64,000 nucleotides of DNA from Tatumella saanichensis (lineage in GTDB: Bacteria > Pseudomonadota > Gammaproteobacteria > Enterobacterales > Enterobacteriaceae). Location of the stretch: positions 62,001-126,000 of the forward strand of contig NZ_ATMI01000013.1 in assembly GCF_000439375.1 (NCBI RefSeq), written 5' to 3'. The stretch's first letter is position 1, and each line of letters opens with the position of its first letter. Position numbers and translations under genes: made by a program. Of the stretch, positions 17,951-27,600 are shown one piece after another. The notes beneath the pieces were generated by a model. It saw only the letters and a list, made by a program, of their open reading frames with translations, did not search any database and was not told where the DNA came from.

Positions 17951-20602
17951 ATGTCTGTGAACTGGACTAAAGCTGATTTTTTTAAGTGCGCTTTACAGGT
18001 AAACCCTGCGGGTTACAGTAAGTATCGCGGGAAAGAATCACTCAGCGAGGATACTTATAATCAGCAGCTTCTGGAGTCCTGCCTCGAAGCTGGTATTCAG
18101 GTCGTTGGTGTTGCGGACCATGGTGCTGTTAATGCTGTAGACAGGATTCGTCAGCTCTTTAAGGAGCATGACATTGTCGTTTTTCCTGGGTTTGAGATCT
18201 GCTCAAGCGAAAAAATTCATTTCGTTTGTTTGTTTGATGAAAACCGGACCGTACAGGAACTGGAACGCTGCTTGAGCAATCTGGGGTATGAAAATCCCGA
18301 TGATTGCATTTCCCCTTCAAAGCTCAGCGCCATACAGATCATTGAAAAAGTAGAAAGCCTAGGAGGGTTTATTTTCGCTGCACATAGCACGAATGATAAT
18401 GGAGTACTGAAATGCCGTATGAATCATATATGGAAAGAACGTGGATTGTTGGCGGCGCAGATTCCAGGAACTGTCGATGACTTGAAAGGGATTGAGGATG
18501 ATTTTTATCGAAAAGCTATTCTGAACAAACTTCCTGACTATCGTCGCGAGAGACCTATTGCCATTATCAACGCGGCAGATGTTGCCCAACCAGTGGAAAT
18601 TAAATCCCCAGGAGCATCCTGCCTGATAAAAATGACGCGGCCATGCTTCAGCTCATTTAAACAGGCATTTTTAGATCCAGAATCACGAGTGCGCCTCAAC
18701 GTAAATAAGCCACACTGCTATGCTTCGGCAATTGAAAATATTCGTTTTACTGGTGGATATCTGGACGAAACTGATATCACTTTTTCCGACCACCTCAATG
18801 CTGTAATTGGTGGGCGTGGAACTGGTAAATCTACTTTGCTGGAGGCTATTCGCTTTGCTCTGGGTAAACAGCCTTTTGATGATTCAGCACAAAAGCAACA
18901 CAGTGCAATTATCAAGAGCAACCTAGGAAATGGTTCGCTGGTTCAACTGCAGGTTCGCTCTGCTGTGATGCAGGGACGTACCTTTACCATCAGTCGAAAA
19001 TTTGGCGGGCAATCCATTGTAACTGACAGTGAGGGGAATGTTTCACCTTATTCTCCGGATGATTTACTTCCTGGGCTGGAGTTGTACGGGCAAAATGAAA
19101 TTTATGAAATGACCCGAGATGCTCGGAGTCGTAATCGTCTTGTAGAGCGATTTTTAGAAGGCGATCATAACCAGTACGATGTGATTATCAACCAAGCGTT
19201 GTCACGCTTGGGAGAGAGCCGTCAGGCTATCCTTAATGCTCTGGAGCAAAAGACGGAGGCAGAACTTGAAGTTGCACGATTGCCGAAACTACTGGAGCAA
19301 GCAGAGCAATTTAAACAGCTTGGCCTGGATGAAAAACTCAAAATCGTCCCTTTGTTGGAAAAAGAAAAGCAATTCAGTTTACGCCATCAGGAAGAATTAT
19401 CTAGGGTGAAGGATGCTCTACTTACACTAATAGACAGCCTGCCCGATCTCGCTTACCTCAGCGATGGCGTGATAAATGCCTTGCCTCACCACTCTCTTCT
19501 TCTCCAGCAACGTGATGTGCTCCAGCGAGCACAGGAGCAGGTGGCAACATTAGTCCAACAGCTTGGTGAGGTCGTTCAACGTTCAACTGGGGAACTTGCT
19601 CCTTTACAACTTGAGTTATCAGATTTAATCGGTGCAGAAGAGGCTCAGCTTGAAAAAGCCTTTAAAGATATCCCAGCCAGCCAGGGAAAAAGCGGGCGAC
19701 AGATTGGCGCAGACTATCAAACCTTGTTACGTCAGATTGCCTCTATTCGCCCTAAAGCAACGGCGTTGGAGCACCGGCAAAAGCAACTTACAGAACTAAA
19801 CCAGCAGCGAAAAAAATTGCTTCTGGAACTTATCCAAGCGCGTTCTCAGCGCTCGGCGGCATTGGCAAAATCAGTAAAACGTCTGAACAGAAAACTGGAT
19901 GAAAAAGTACGGCTCAATTTGCAACCTGAAGGTGATCGTCAACCTCTGTTGCATTTTCTGGAGCAATGTAATCTGGAAGGTGTTGGATCACGACGCCTTG
20001 CTTGGGTGCTGGAGCATGATTTTACACCGGAAAATCTGGTTGGGAGTATCCGTCTTGGTGAACAAGCCTTACATAATGCCGGGTGGGGAATTACACCAAC
20101 GGTCATCCAAGCATTATTGCGTTTGAGCGAAAAGCAGCTGCTGGAACTGGAAGCATTATCATTGCCGGATACGATGCAAATTGAGCTGAATGTCATGCAT
20201 GACGGTGGTGGCGTATTCTGGCGCCATATCGACGAGCTATCTACCGGGCAGCAGTGTACTGCAGTCCTGCATTTACTGTTGTTAGAAAATCAGGACCCAC
20301 TAATCCTCGATCAACCCGAAGATAACCTTGATAATGCATTTATCGCAGAGCGTATAGTGACGGAACTACGTAGGGCGAAGCTGTCTCGGCAGTTTTTATT
20401 TGCCACACATAACGCTAACATACCGGTTTTCGGTGATGCAGAGTGGATTGGTGTGTTGAGTGTAGAAGAGGGTAAAGGGCGAATTCTCCCTGAGCAGCAG
20501 GGGGCGATTGATTTACCTGAAATCCAGCATCTGGCGGCGAATATTCTCGAAGGTGGTCAAAGCGCATTCAATCAACGTCGGGAAAAATACGGGTTTAAAT
20601 AA
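17951..20602 (+). CDS. PHP-domain AAA/SMC-like ATPase (TrlF-like), candidate phage defence protein
   Basis: 883 residues. Residues about 1-220 form a PHP phosphoesterase-like domain: VVGVADHGAV (51-60), FPGFEICSSEKIH (78-90) and IFAAHST (141-147) supply metal-binding positions. An ABC/SMC-type ATPase follows, with Walker A GGRGTGKST (287-295), a long charged coiled-coil-like insert (about 400-690), and Walker B LILDQPED (784-791) followed by FATHNANIPVFGDAEW. This domain pair is that of the TrlF-like family found near restriction and other defence genes. A GGAG ribosome-binding site lies about 9 bases before the ATG. It is divergent from the methyltransferase-nuclease gene; nucleic acid processing driven by ATP is inferred, not shown. 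Confidence 0.8.
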   Translation: MSVNWTKADFFKCALQVNPAGYSKYRGKESLSEDTYNQQLLESCLEAGIQVVGVADHGAVNAVDRIRQLFKEHDIVVFPGFEICSSEKIHFVCLFDENRTVQELERCLSNLGYENPDDCISPSKLSAIQIIEKVESLGGFIFAAHSTNDNGVLKCRMNHIWKERGLLAAQIPGTVDDLKGIEDDFYRKAILNKLPDYRRERPIAIINAADVAQPVEIKSPGASCLIKMTRPCFSSFKQAFLDPESRVRLNVNKPHCYASAIENIRFTGGYLDETDITFSDHLNAVIGGRGTGKSTLLEAIRFALGKQPFDDSAQKQHSAIIKSNLGNGSLVQLQVRSAVMQGRTFTISRKFGGQSIVTDSEGNVSPYSPDDLLPGLELYGQNEIYEMTRDARSRNRLVERFLEGDHNQYDVIINQALSRLGESRQAILNALEQKTEAELEVARLPKLLEQAEQFKQLGLDEKLKIVPLLEKEKQFSLRHQEELSRVKDALLTLIDSLPDLAYLSDGVINALPHHSLLLQQRDVLQRAQEQVATLVQQLGEVVQRSTGELAPLQLELSDLIGAEEAQLEKAFKDIPASQGKSGRQIGADYQTLLRQIASIRPKATALEHRQKQLTELNQQRKKLLLELIQARSQRSAALAKSVKRLNRKLDEKVRLNLQPEGDRQPLLHFLEQCNLEGVGSRRLAWVLEHDFTPENLVGSIRLGEQALHNAGWGITPTVIQALLRLSEKQLLELEALSLPDTMQIELNVMHDGGGVFWRHIDELSTGQQCTAVLHLLLLENQDPLILDQPEDNLDNAFIAERIVTELRRAKLSRQFLFATHNANIPVFGDAEWIGVLSVEEGKGRILPEQQGAIDLPEIQHLAANILEGGQSAFNQRREKYGFK

Positions 20603-20669
20603 CAAAGAATCAGAAATCAATCATGCTGAAATGCGAATTGACCCCGTCCCAATATCCGTACCAGCTAAA

Positions 20670-21425
20670 TCAGAGATCCGGACCTTTTTGATGACTTCGT
20701 GCAAATTCTGCCGGAGTTAGGTTATTTAACGAAGAATGCAGACGAAAATGATTATATTCCTGCCGCCAGTGTTCAATTTTCTTCTGAGCATCTTCCAGAG
20801 ATAAGAACCAATGGACGTTCAGACATTCATCTCACAGGCTGCCATTAAATGACTCGATAAAGGCATTATCTGTAGGCTTTCCGGGGCGTGAGAAATCCAT
20901 CGTCACCTTATTTTCATACGCCCACCGGTCCATCGATTTCGAGATAAATTCGCTGCCGTTGTCCGTCTGCAGCCTTTGCGGGACTCGCCCCAGTGACCCT
21001 TTCAATCGATCCATGACAGCCACAACATCCCCGCCACGTAATTCCTGACCGACCTCGATCGGCAGACACTCCCGACTAAAAATATCCACTATAGTTAGTG
21101 CCCTGATCCGATGCCCGTTGAACATATTATCAGCAACGAAATCCATGCTCCAGCACTGATCTGCAGCGAGTACCTGCGGTCGCCCTTTCCTGTGTCTGGC
21201 CGTCACATGCCGCCGCGGACGTTTCGAACGCAGATTGAGCCCCTCAAGGCGGTAAATACGGTGTGTTTTCTTACGGTTAATCAACCAACCTTCACGGCGC
21301 AGAAGAATATGAATACGCTCGTAGCCATAAGGGATCCGGGTTTCGGTAATCTCCCTTATTCGTTGTGTCACAGCACGATCATCCCGGCGGCTGCGGTAAT
21401 GATACACTGTGCGACTCTGCATCAT
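20670..21425 (-). pseudogene. IS3-family transposase OrfB with an in-frame TGA
   Basis: 252 codons in one frame, interrupted only by a TGA at 20832-20834 where related transposases have Arg (FNGSL[14 protein letters not shown]). The DDE motifs are present before the stop: DQCWSMDF, QTDNGSEF and NAFIESFNG. The remaining part ([20 protein letters not shown] and [13 protein letters not shown]) is intact, so this is a recent single nonsense change. Its 5' end appears to lack the few bases that normally lead from the orfA frame. Confidence 0.8.
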
Positions 21426-21486
21426 CAGGCACCGATACGGTATGCCGCCAGCAGATACTCCACCACCTCACGGTTCTGCGGTGGCC

Positions 21487-21753
21487 TCAGAACTTTTTTC
21501 GGATGACATCCTGCAGTATTTCCTTATCCAGACTCAGATCTGCCATAAGGCGTTTGAGGCGATGATTCTCTTCTTCAAGCTGGCGCAGACGGCGTAATTC
21601 CGTGACGCCCATACCGCCAAATCTCTTTTTCCAATTGTAAAATGTCGCCTCAGAAATACCCATCATTCTGCAGACTTCCTCGACGCGAGTGCCGGTTTCA
21701 GCCTGTTTCAGCGCAAAAGCTATTTGTTACTCGGTATAACGTGTCTTTTTCAT
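21487..21753 (-). pseudogene. IS3-family OrfA with an in-frame TAA
   Basis: 89 codons starting MKKTRYTE, then TAA at codon 9 where the family has Glu, then QIAFALKQAETGTRVEEVC, the helix-turn-helix MMGISEATFYNWKKRFGG and the leucine-zipper region LRRLRQLEEENHRLKRLMAD. It is non-functional as it stands unless the stop is read through. Confidence 0.75.
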
Positions 21754-21833
21754 AGCGAATGACCTCTTTTGGGACGGAAAAGAAAGGCCGAAAACTCTAT
21801 TTTACAACGGTACTGAACGAAAGGGAGAGGTCA

Positions 21834-22098
21834 GGGAGAGGTCACCCCCAAAGAAACTAGCCCGTTGTCACTGGCAAGCCGGTCTTTGATTCGTCACAGA
21901 TTCAGAACAAAGCAGCGTACTATTACGTGGAAGCAGATGTTACAGGGTAGATGGACGTATACCACCCGTGTTGGCGCTTATATCGGACGCTGGGTACCGT
22001 GGCTGGGAGCTGTGCTGACCACCAAGGATATTGCCGTCATTACGCGAAATGTCATACACCGTTATCGGTTAATTACGGGTAGAGGAGTGGGGGAGTGA
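21834..22098 (+). pseudogene. C-terminal fragment of a small glycine-rich membrane-associated protein, cut by the IS element
   Basis: An open frame without its own ATG, beginning at the IS end, with WTYTTRVGAYIGRWVPWLGA and a hydrophobic Val/Ile-rich tail (DIAVITRNVIHRY). Proteins with this kind of C-terminus are found directly upstream of DUF1493 genes in enterobacteria, possibly the STM2901 family. I am unsure of the name. The stop codon overlaps the start of the next gene (TGATG). Confidence 0.5.
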
Positions 22099-22409
22099 TG
22101 AGCTGTACTGACGCAGTAAAGGGACTTATTGAAAAGTATTTTTGGGAAATGCCGGAAGGCGCTTCACTCAGTACTGGGAATGAGCTGGTGTTACCTGAGG
22201 ATGCCAGCGACTTTTTTGAAGAATATTTTCAAACTTTTGGGATCGATAATGCCAGATTTGATTTCCGTAAATATTTCCCGAATCAGGGCGTTCCTTTCCT
22301 ACCCAATGCAATACTGCCTGATTACCTTAAAACTGACCATCACAGGCCGCAGCCCTTAACAGTGCAGATGCTGATCGCTTCAGCGGATGCCGGTTACTGG
22401 CTGTATTGA
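22098..22409 (+). CDS. DUF1493 family protein
   Basis: 103 residues, acidic, soluble: VLPEDASDFFEEYFQTFGID, FDFRKYFPNQG and the conserved C-terminus LTVQMLIASADAGYWLY (family pattern LT..ML..SA..G.W). The function is unknown. Such genes occur in islands and phage-related regions, usually paired with a small membrane protein; here the partner has been truncated by the IS. The ATG at 22098 overlaps the upstream stop and is preceded by a GGGGGAG stretch. Confidence 0.75.
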   Translation: MSCTDAVKGLIEKYFWEMPEGASLSTGNELVLPEDASDFFEEYFQTFGIDNARFDFRKYFPNQGVPFLPNAILPDYLKTDHHRPQPLTVQMLIASADAGYWLY

Positions 22410-22791
22410 TGCAGTCAGTGAGGGTTCAAGCGGATAAGTACCCGCTTGAATAATCTATTTATAGCGGCGGATGTTGTTATGGAGGATACAGGGTGCTGTC
22501 AGGTGTTCGCTGGTCACACAGATTGACCTTAGGATTTTTAAGGCTTACACCTGAACTCTGCCGATTAACAGCTAAAGAACCGCATATCTCAATAAAATCC
22601 TACACCTAAAATACCTCCACTGGCATCACACCCATCTCGACGACCTCAATGACGTCTCACCACTGGGGCTAACCTTTTTGCGTTTCACACTGGTGCGACA
22701 GCGCACCGATAAGGCACAAATCCGACATCGCACAGGCGTGCATTTTTTTAAATACTATAAAAAACAGCATGATACTGTAATGGCATGGTTA
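22410..22791. other. Intergenic region between the island and the urea operon
   Basis: About 380 bases with no gene I can recognise. The last part is AT-rich and leads into the promoter of the urea operon. Confidence 0.5.
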
Positions 22792-22819
22792 TTGCTTTTT
22801 GTATTCAATCTTGTATACA
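22792..22819 (+). promoter_or_regulatory. Promoter of the urea amidolyase operon
   Basis: TTGCTT (22792-22797) and TATACA (22814-22819) separated by 16 bases, just upstream of the allophanate hydrolase start at 22835. The -10 is inside the palindrome TTGTATACAA, which fits repression by the GntR protein of this operon. Confidence 0.45.
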
Positions 22820-22820
22820 A
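22799..22820 (+). promoter_or_regulatory. Twin operator for the GntR/FCD regulator
   Basis: Two near-identical 10-base sites, TTGTATTCAA (22799-22808) and the perfect palindrome TTGTATACAA (22811-22820), 12 bases apart centre to centre, so on about the same face of the helix. The TnGTnTACnA-like core is characteristic of FCD-type GntR regulators, and such a regulator is the last gene of the operon. Confidence 0.6.
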
Positions 22821-22834
22821 ACCGGGATTCAACC

Positions 22835-24631
22835 ATGACATCGACCTTCGGACTCACCCTTCAGGATTGGCAATATCGTTACCAGCAGGATCCGCAGAGC
22901 ATCCATTCACTGTTAGCTGCACATCTCGACGCGATTGATCCGCAGGATAATGCGTGGATTTATCTTGCGACGCCCGGGCAGTTACAGACTCAACTTGATC
23001 CTCTGCTTGAACAGTACCTTCGCGATCCTCAGTCATTGCCTCTGTTTGGGGTGCCTTTTGCAGTGAAGGACAATATCGATGTGGCGGGCTGGCCGACCAC
23101 TGCGGGATGTCCGGCACTGACCTATACCGCGCAGAAGGATGCGTTTGTGGTGGCGCAACTTAAAGCGGCGGGAGCAGTGGTGATCGGCAAAACCAACCTC
23201 GATCAGTACGCGACTGGCCTGGTGGGTACCCGTTCGCCGTACGGTGCGGTCGCCAATACCTTTAACCCCGATTATGTCAGCGGCGGGTCCAGTTCCGGCT
23301 CGGCTTCTGTACTGGCTCGGGGCTTGGTGGGTTTTTCACTGGGCACCGATACCGCGGGGTCGGGCCGTGTTCCCGCGGGGTTTAATAATATCGTTGGTTT
23401 GAAACCCACCAAAGGATGGTTGTCTGCCAGTGGTCTGGTCCCGGCTTGTCGCCTGAACGATACCATTTCGGTGTTTGCCCTGACTGTGGAAGATGCCTTT
23501 ACCGTCGCGACTCTCGCGGGCGGCTACGATGCTGCGGATGCCTATTCACGGACTGACCCACATACTGCACCTGCCGCTTTCAACGCACAGCCTGATTTCG
23601 CGATCCCCGCCACGCTGGAATTTTTTGGTGATAAACAGGCAGAGGCCGCTTGGTTGAAAGCACTTGAGCAATTGCAGGCCTGCGGAGCCACGCCACATCC
23701 CATTGATTTTACTCCGTTCAGTCAGTTGGCAGAACAACTCTATTATGGCCCGTGGGTGGCAGAGCGCACCGCCGCCGTCGGTGCAATGATCGACCGGCCG
23801 GAAGAGATGGACCCGGTTGTGTACGGCATTGTCAGCAATGGGTTGAAATACAGCGCAGTAGACGCCTATCAGGCAGAGTACTTACGTGCTGAATTGGCGC
23901 GGCAGATCGGGCAGACACTGTCCGGGTTTGATGCCTTAGTGGTACCGACGTCGCCGACCATCCACACGCTGGAGGAGATGAAACAGGAGCCGGTGAGCTA
24001 TAACTCCCAATTCGGCACCTATACCAACTTTACCAACCTTGCCGACCTCAGTGCATTAGCTCTGCCAGGCCCGTTCCGTGACGATGGTCTGCCCGCGGGG
24101 ATCACAGTGATCGCACCGGCTTGGCATGATCGCGCGCTATCCGAGTTCGGATTGACGTGGCAACAGCAGTCGGCTCTCCCAGCAGGCGCCACCGGAAAAT
24201 CGATCAATACCGCGACGGCGTCATTACCGGCCTCGGCCGGGCATGTTCGGGTGGCGGTAGTGGGCGCGCACCTTACCGGCATGCCGTTGAACTTCCAGCT
24301 GACCACCCGCAATGCCGTGCTGGTGGAAGAAACGCAGACCGCCGCGAATTATCGTTTGTTTGCGCTAACTGACGGGCCGGTGAAAAAACCGGGTCTGCTG
24401 CGCGACGAAAGCGGGGCCGCGATCACCGTTGAATTGTGGGATATCCCGCTGGCCCGTTTCGGTGAATTTGTGGCTGAAATACCGGCACCGCTCGGTATCG
24501 GCACTTTGACGCTGGCTGATGGCCGTATCGTCAAAGGCTTTATCTGCGAACCGGCGGTGCTGTCTCAGGCACCGGACATTACAGAATTCGGCGGCTGGCG
24601 TCACTGGCTGGCTTCTCAGGAGAATAAATAA
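22835..24631 (+). CDS. atzF: Allophanate hydrolase
   Basis: 598 residues. The N-terminal amidase-signature domain has the catalytic Ser-cisSer-Lys set: Lys in FAVKDNIDVAG, GGSSSGSAS, and the nucleophile Ser in GTDTAGSGRVPA. The C-terminal domain of about 150 residues (from ASAGHVRVAVVGAHLTGMPL) is found only in full-length allophanate hydrolases. It cleaves allophanate to ammonia and CO2, the second step of ATP-dependent urea breakdown. The ATG at 22835 is chosen over upstream frame starts because those lie within the operator. The stop is 2 bases before the urea carboxylase start. Confidence 0.94.
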   Translation: MTSTFGLTLQDWQYRYQQDPQSIHSLLAAHLDAIDPQDNAWIYLATPGQLQTQLDPLLEQYLRDPQSLPLFGVPFAVKDNIDVAGWPTTAGCPALTYTAQKDAFVVAQLKAAGAVVIGKTNLDQYATGLVGTRSPYGAVANTFNPDYVSGGSSSGSASVLARGLVGFSLGTDTAGSGRVPAGFNNIVGLKPTKGWLSASGLVPACRLNDTISVFALTVEDAFTVATLAGGYDAADAYSRTDPHTAPAAFNAQPDFAIPATLEFFGDKQAEAAWLKALEQLQACGATPHPIDFTPFSQLAEQLYYGPWVAERTAAVGAMIDRPEEMDPVVYGIVSNGLKYSAVDAYQAEYLRAELARQIGQTLSGFDALVVPTSPTIHTLEEMKQEPVSYNSQFGTYTNFTNLADLSALALPGPFRDDGLPAGITVIAPAWHDRALSEFGLTWQQQSALPAGATGKSINTATASLPASAGHVRVAVVGAHLTGMPLNFQLTTRNAVLVEETQTAANYRLFALTDGPVKKPGLLRDESGAAITVELWDIPLARFGEFVAEIPAPLGIGTLTLADGRIVKGFICEPAVLSQAPDITEFGGWRHWLASQENK

Positions 24632-24633
24632 CT

Positions 24634-27600
24634 ATGTTCAGCACCGTACTTATTGCTAACCGTGGCGAAATTGCCTGTCGAGCTATCCGCACGCTGAAAC
24701 GTCTGGGCGTGAAAAGCGTTGCCGTCTATTCAGAGGCGGATCGCAATGCGCGCCACGTAAAAGAAGCCGATATCGCGATTGCGTTGGGCGGAGAAAAAGC
24801 CAGCGACAGTTATTTGCGTATCGATAAAATTCTAGCCGCCGCCAAAGAGAGTGGTGCAGAGGCTATTTGGCCCGGCTACGGATTCCTCTCTGAAAGTCTG
24901 CCGTTTGCTGCGGCCTGTGAAGACGCTGGGATTGCCTTTGCTGGCCCGACCGCACAGCAGATTGGCGAGTTTGGCCTGAAACACCGCGCCCGTGAACTGG
25001 CGGCGAGTGCCGGCGTACCGATGACGCCGGGCACGCCGTTATTGAACAGCGTCGAAGAGGCCCTCACGGCGGCAGAAACTATTGGCTACCCTGTAATGTT
25101 GAAAAGCACTGCCGGTGGCGGTGGGATCGGGCTGACCCGCTGTGCTGATGCCACCGCACTACAGGAGGCTTGGGAGAGTGTCCGTCGCCTCGGAGAACAG
25201 TTTTTCAGCGATGCTGGGGTGTTCCTGGAACGCTGCATCGATCGCGCCCGTCATGTTGAAGTGCAAATCTTTGGCGATGGTCAAGGTAAGGTCGTCGCTC
25301 TCGGTGAGCGTGATTGCTCACTTCAGCGCCGTAACCAGAAAGTAGTGGAAGAAACTCCGGCACCTAATCTCCCCCAAGCCACGCGTGAAGCCTTACTGGC
25401 GTCTGCTGTCCGTCTTGGGGAGTTGGTCAATTACCGAAGTGCGGGAACCGTTGAATATATTTATGATGCGGATCAGGATGCGTTTTACTTTCTTGAAGTG
25501 AACACTCGCTTACAGGTCGAACATCCGGTCACCGAATGCGTGACCGGTCTGGACTTGGTGGAGTGTATGCTTAAGGTCGCGGCGGGTGATGCCATTGACT
25601 GGGAGCGCCTGCAACAGGCACCAGTAGGCGCATCGATTGAAGTCCGTATTTACGCGGAAGATCCACTGAAAAATTTTCAGCCCTCGCCGGGAGTACTGAC
25701 TGGCGTGACCTTTCCCCCAGAGGTTCGGGTAGATAGCTGGATCGATACCGGCACCGAGGTTTCTGCTTTTTACGATCCGATGATCGCAAAACTGATCGTG
25801 CATGCAGAAAACCGTGACGCCGCATTGATCAAAATGCAGCAGGCACTGGCGGCAACGCAACTGCACGGTATCGCCACTAACCTCGATTATTTACGACAAA
25901 TCGTTGCGACGGAGGCTTTCCGTAGCGGCAATGTGTGGACCCGTTTCCTCGACAGTTTCACTCCGACTGCCAGTGTGATTGAGGTATTACAGCCAGGTAC
26001 GTTTAGCACCATTCAGGATTTCCCCGGCCGTTTGGGCTACTGGGATATCGGCGTTCCGCCTTCGGGACCCATGGATGACTTTGCTTTCCGACTGGCGAAC
26101 CGCATTGTCGGAAACCATGAAGCGGCCGCTGGACTGGAGTTTACCCTACAGGGGCCGACACTGCGTTTTCATTGTGATGCGGTGATAGCACTCACTGGGG
26201 CCGATTGTCCTGCAACCTTAGACGGTGTCAGCGTGGCTTACTGGCAACCGGTGACGGTTCGAGCCGGTCAAACGCTGGTATTAGGCCGTGCTCAGAGTGG
26301 ATGCCGCACCTATTTGGCCGTGCGTAATGGTTTTGACGTGCCGCAATACCTGGGCAGCCGTTCCACATTCTCACTTGGACAGTTTGGCGGTCATGCCGGA
26401 CGTACCCTGCGGATGGCTGATATGCTGCCGGTTTCCCGGCCGCAACTGGCTGCCTGCACCCCGCCAGCGCCGGTCAGTGAGCCGCAAGCGGCTGATCCAG
26501 CACTGATCCCAGAGTATGGCAATGAATGGCGTATCGGTGTGTTGTACGGTCCACACGGTGCCCCTGACTTCTTCACCCCAGAGGCCATTGAGGAGTTCTT
26601 CGCCGGTGAATGGCAAGTCCATTACAACTCCAATCGACTGGGCGTGCGACTCACCGGCCCGAAACCCTCTTGGGCTCGCGCCAATGGCGGTGAAGCGGGA
26701 TTGCACCCCTCCAATGTCCATGATTGCGAATATGCGATTGGTGCGGTGAACTTCACCGGTGACTTCCCAGTGATCCTGGCCCATGACGGCCCGAGTCTCG
26801 GTGGTTTTGTGTGTCCCGTCACCATCGCCAAGGCGGAGTTATGGAAAGTCGGTCAAGTGAAACCTGGGGATCGCCTCCGTTTTTATCCGATCAGTGCCGA
26901 CGAAGCCGTTGCACGGGAAAAAAGCCAAGCCCGCAGCGTAGCAACCTTACGCAGCAGTGAGACTCCGTCCTTTGCGACACCGTCACTGGCGACCACTGAT
27001 ATCGGCTCGGCGACACTGTTAGCCGCATTACCTGCCACCGCCACGACTCCGGCCGCGGCGTACCGGCAGGCGGGTGACAAATATATTCTGATTGAGTATG
27101 GCGATAACGTACTGGACTTGGCATTGCGTCTGCGCGTGCATCTCCTGATGAATGCCCTACGGCAGCGGGCAGTCCCTGGTGTGGCAGAACTCTCCCCCGG
27201 CGTGCGTTCTCTGCAGGTACGTTATGACAGTCTCGTGATCAGCCAGCAACAACTGATGGATCTGCTACTGGAATTGGAAGCCGGTTTGGGGGATGTCAGC
27301 CAACTGAAAGTGCCGTCACGTGTTGTCTGGCTACCGATGGCATTTGAAGACAGCGCCACCCTGGGAGCCGTTGAGCGTTATAAAGAAACTGTCCGTTCCA
27401 CCGCACCGTGGTTACCGAATAATGTGGATTTTATTCAGCGTATTAACGGCCTGGAGAGTCGCGAAGCGGTACGTGACACGCTGTTTAACGCCAGTTATCT
27501 GATCCTTGGGCTGGGAGATGTGTATCTGGGGGCACCTTGTGCTGTCCCAATTGACCCGCGTCATCGCCTGCTCAGTTCCAAATACAATCCAGCACGTACC

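Larger units (their letters stand above)
20639..21833 (-). mobile_element. IS3-family insertion sequence (IS407-type), inactivated
   Basis: About 1.2 kb with the two partly overlapping frames of IS3-family elements. The ends are imperfect inverted repeats: plus-strand TGACCCCGTCCC at 20639 and, on the minus strand from 21833, TGACCTCTCCC, both followed at a similar distance by GTACC. The 11-base sequence GGGAGAGGTCA occurs twice in tandem at the right end (21823-21833 and 21834-21844). No target-site duplication is evident. Both orfA and orfB carry a premature stop, so the copy cannot move by itself. Confidence 0.75.

Noticed and set aside
10230-22409. Integrated element with attL/attR at the tRNA
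   Set aside because: The position is suggestive, but I found no integrase gene and no second copy of the tRNA 3' end in the window, so no attachment sites are called.
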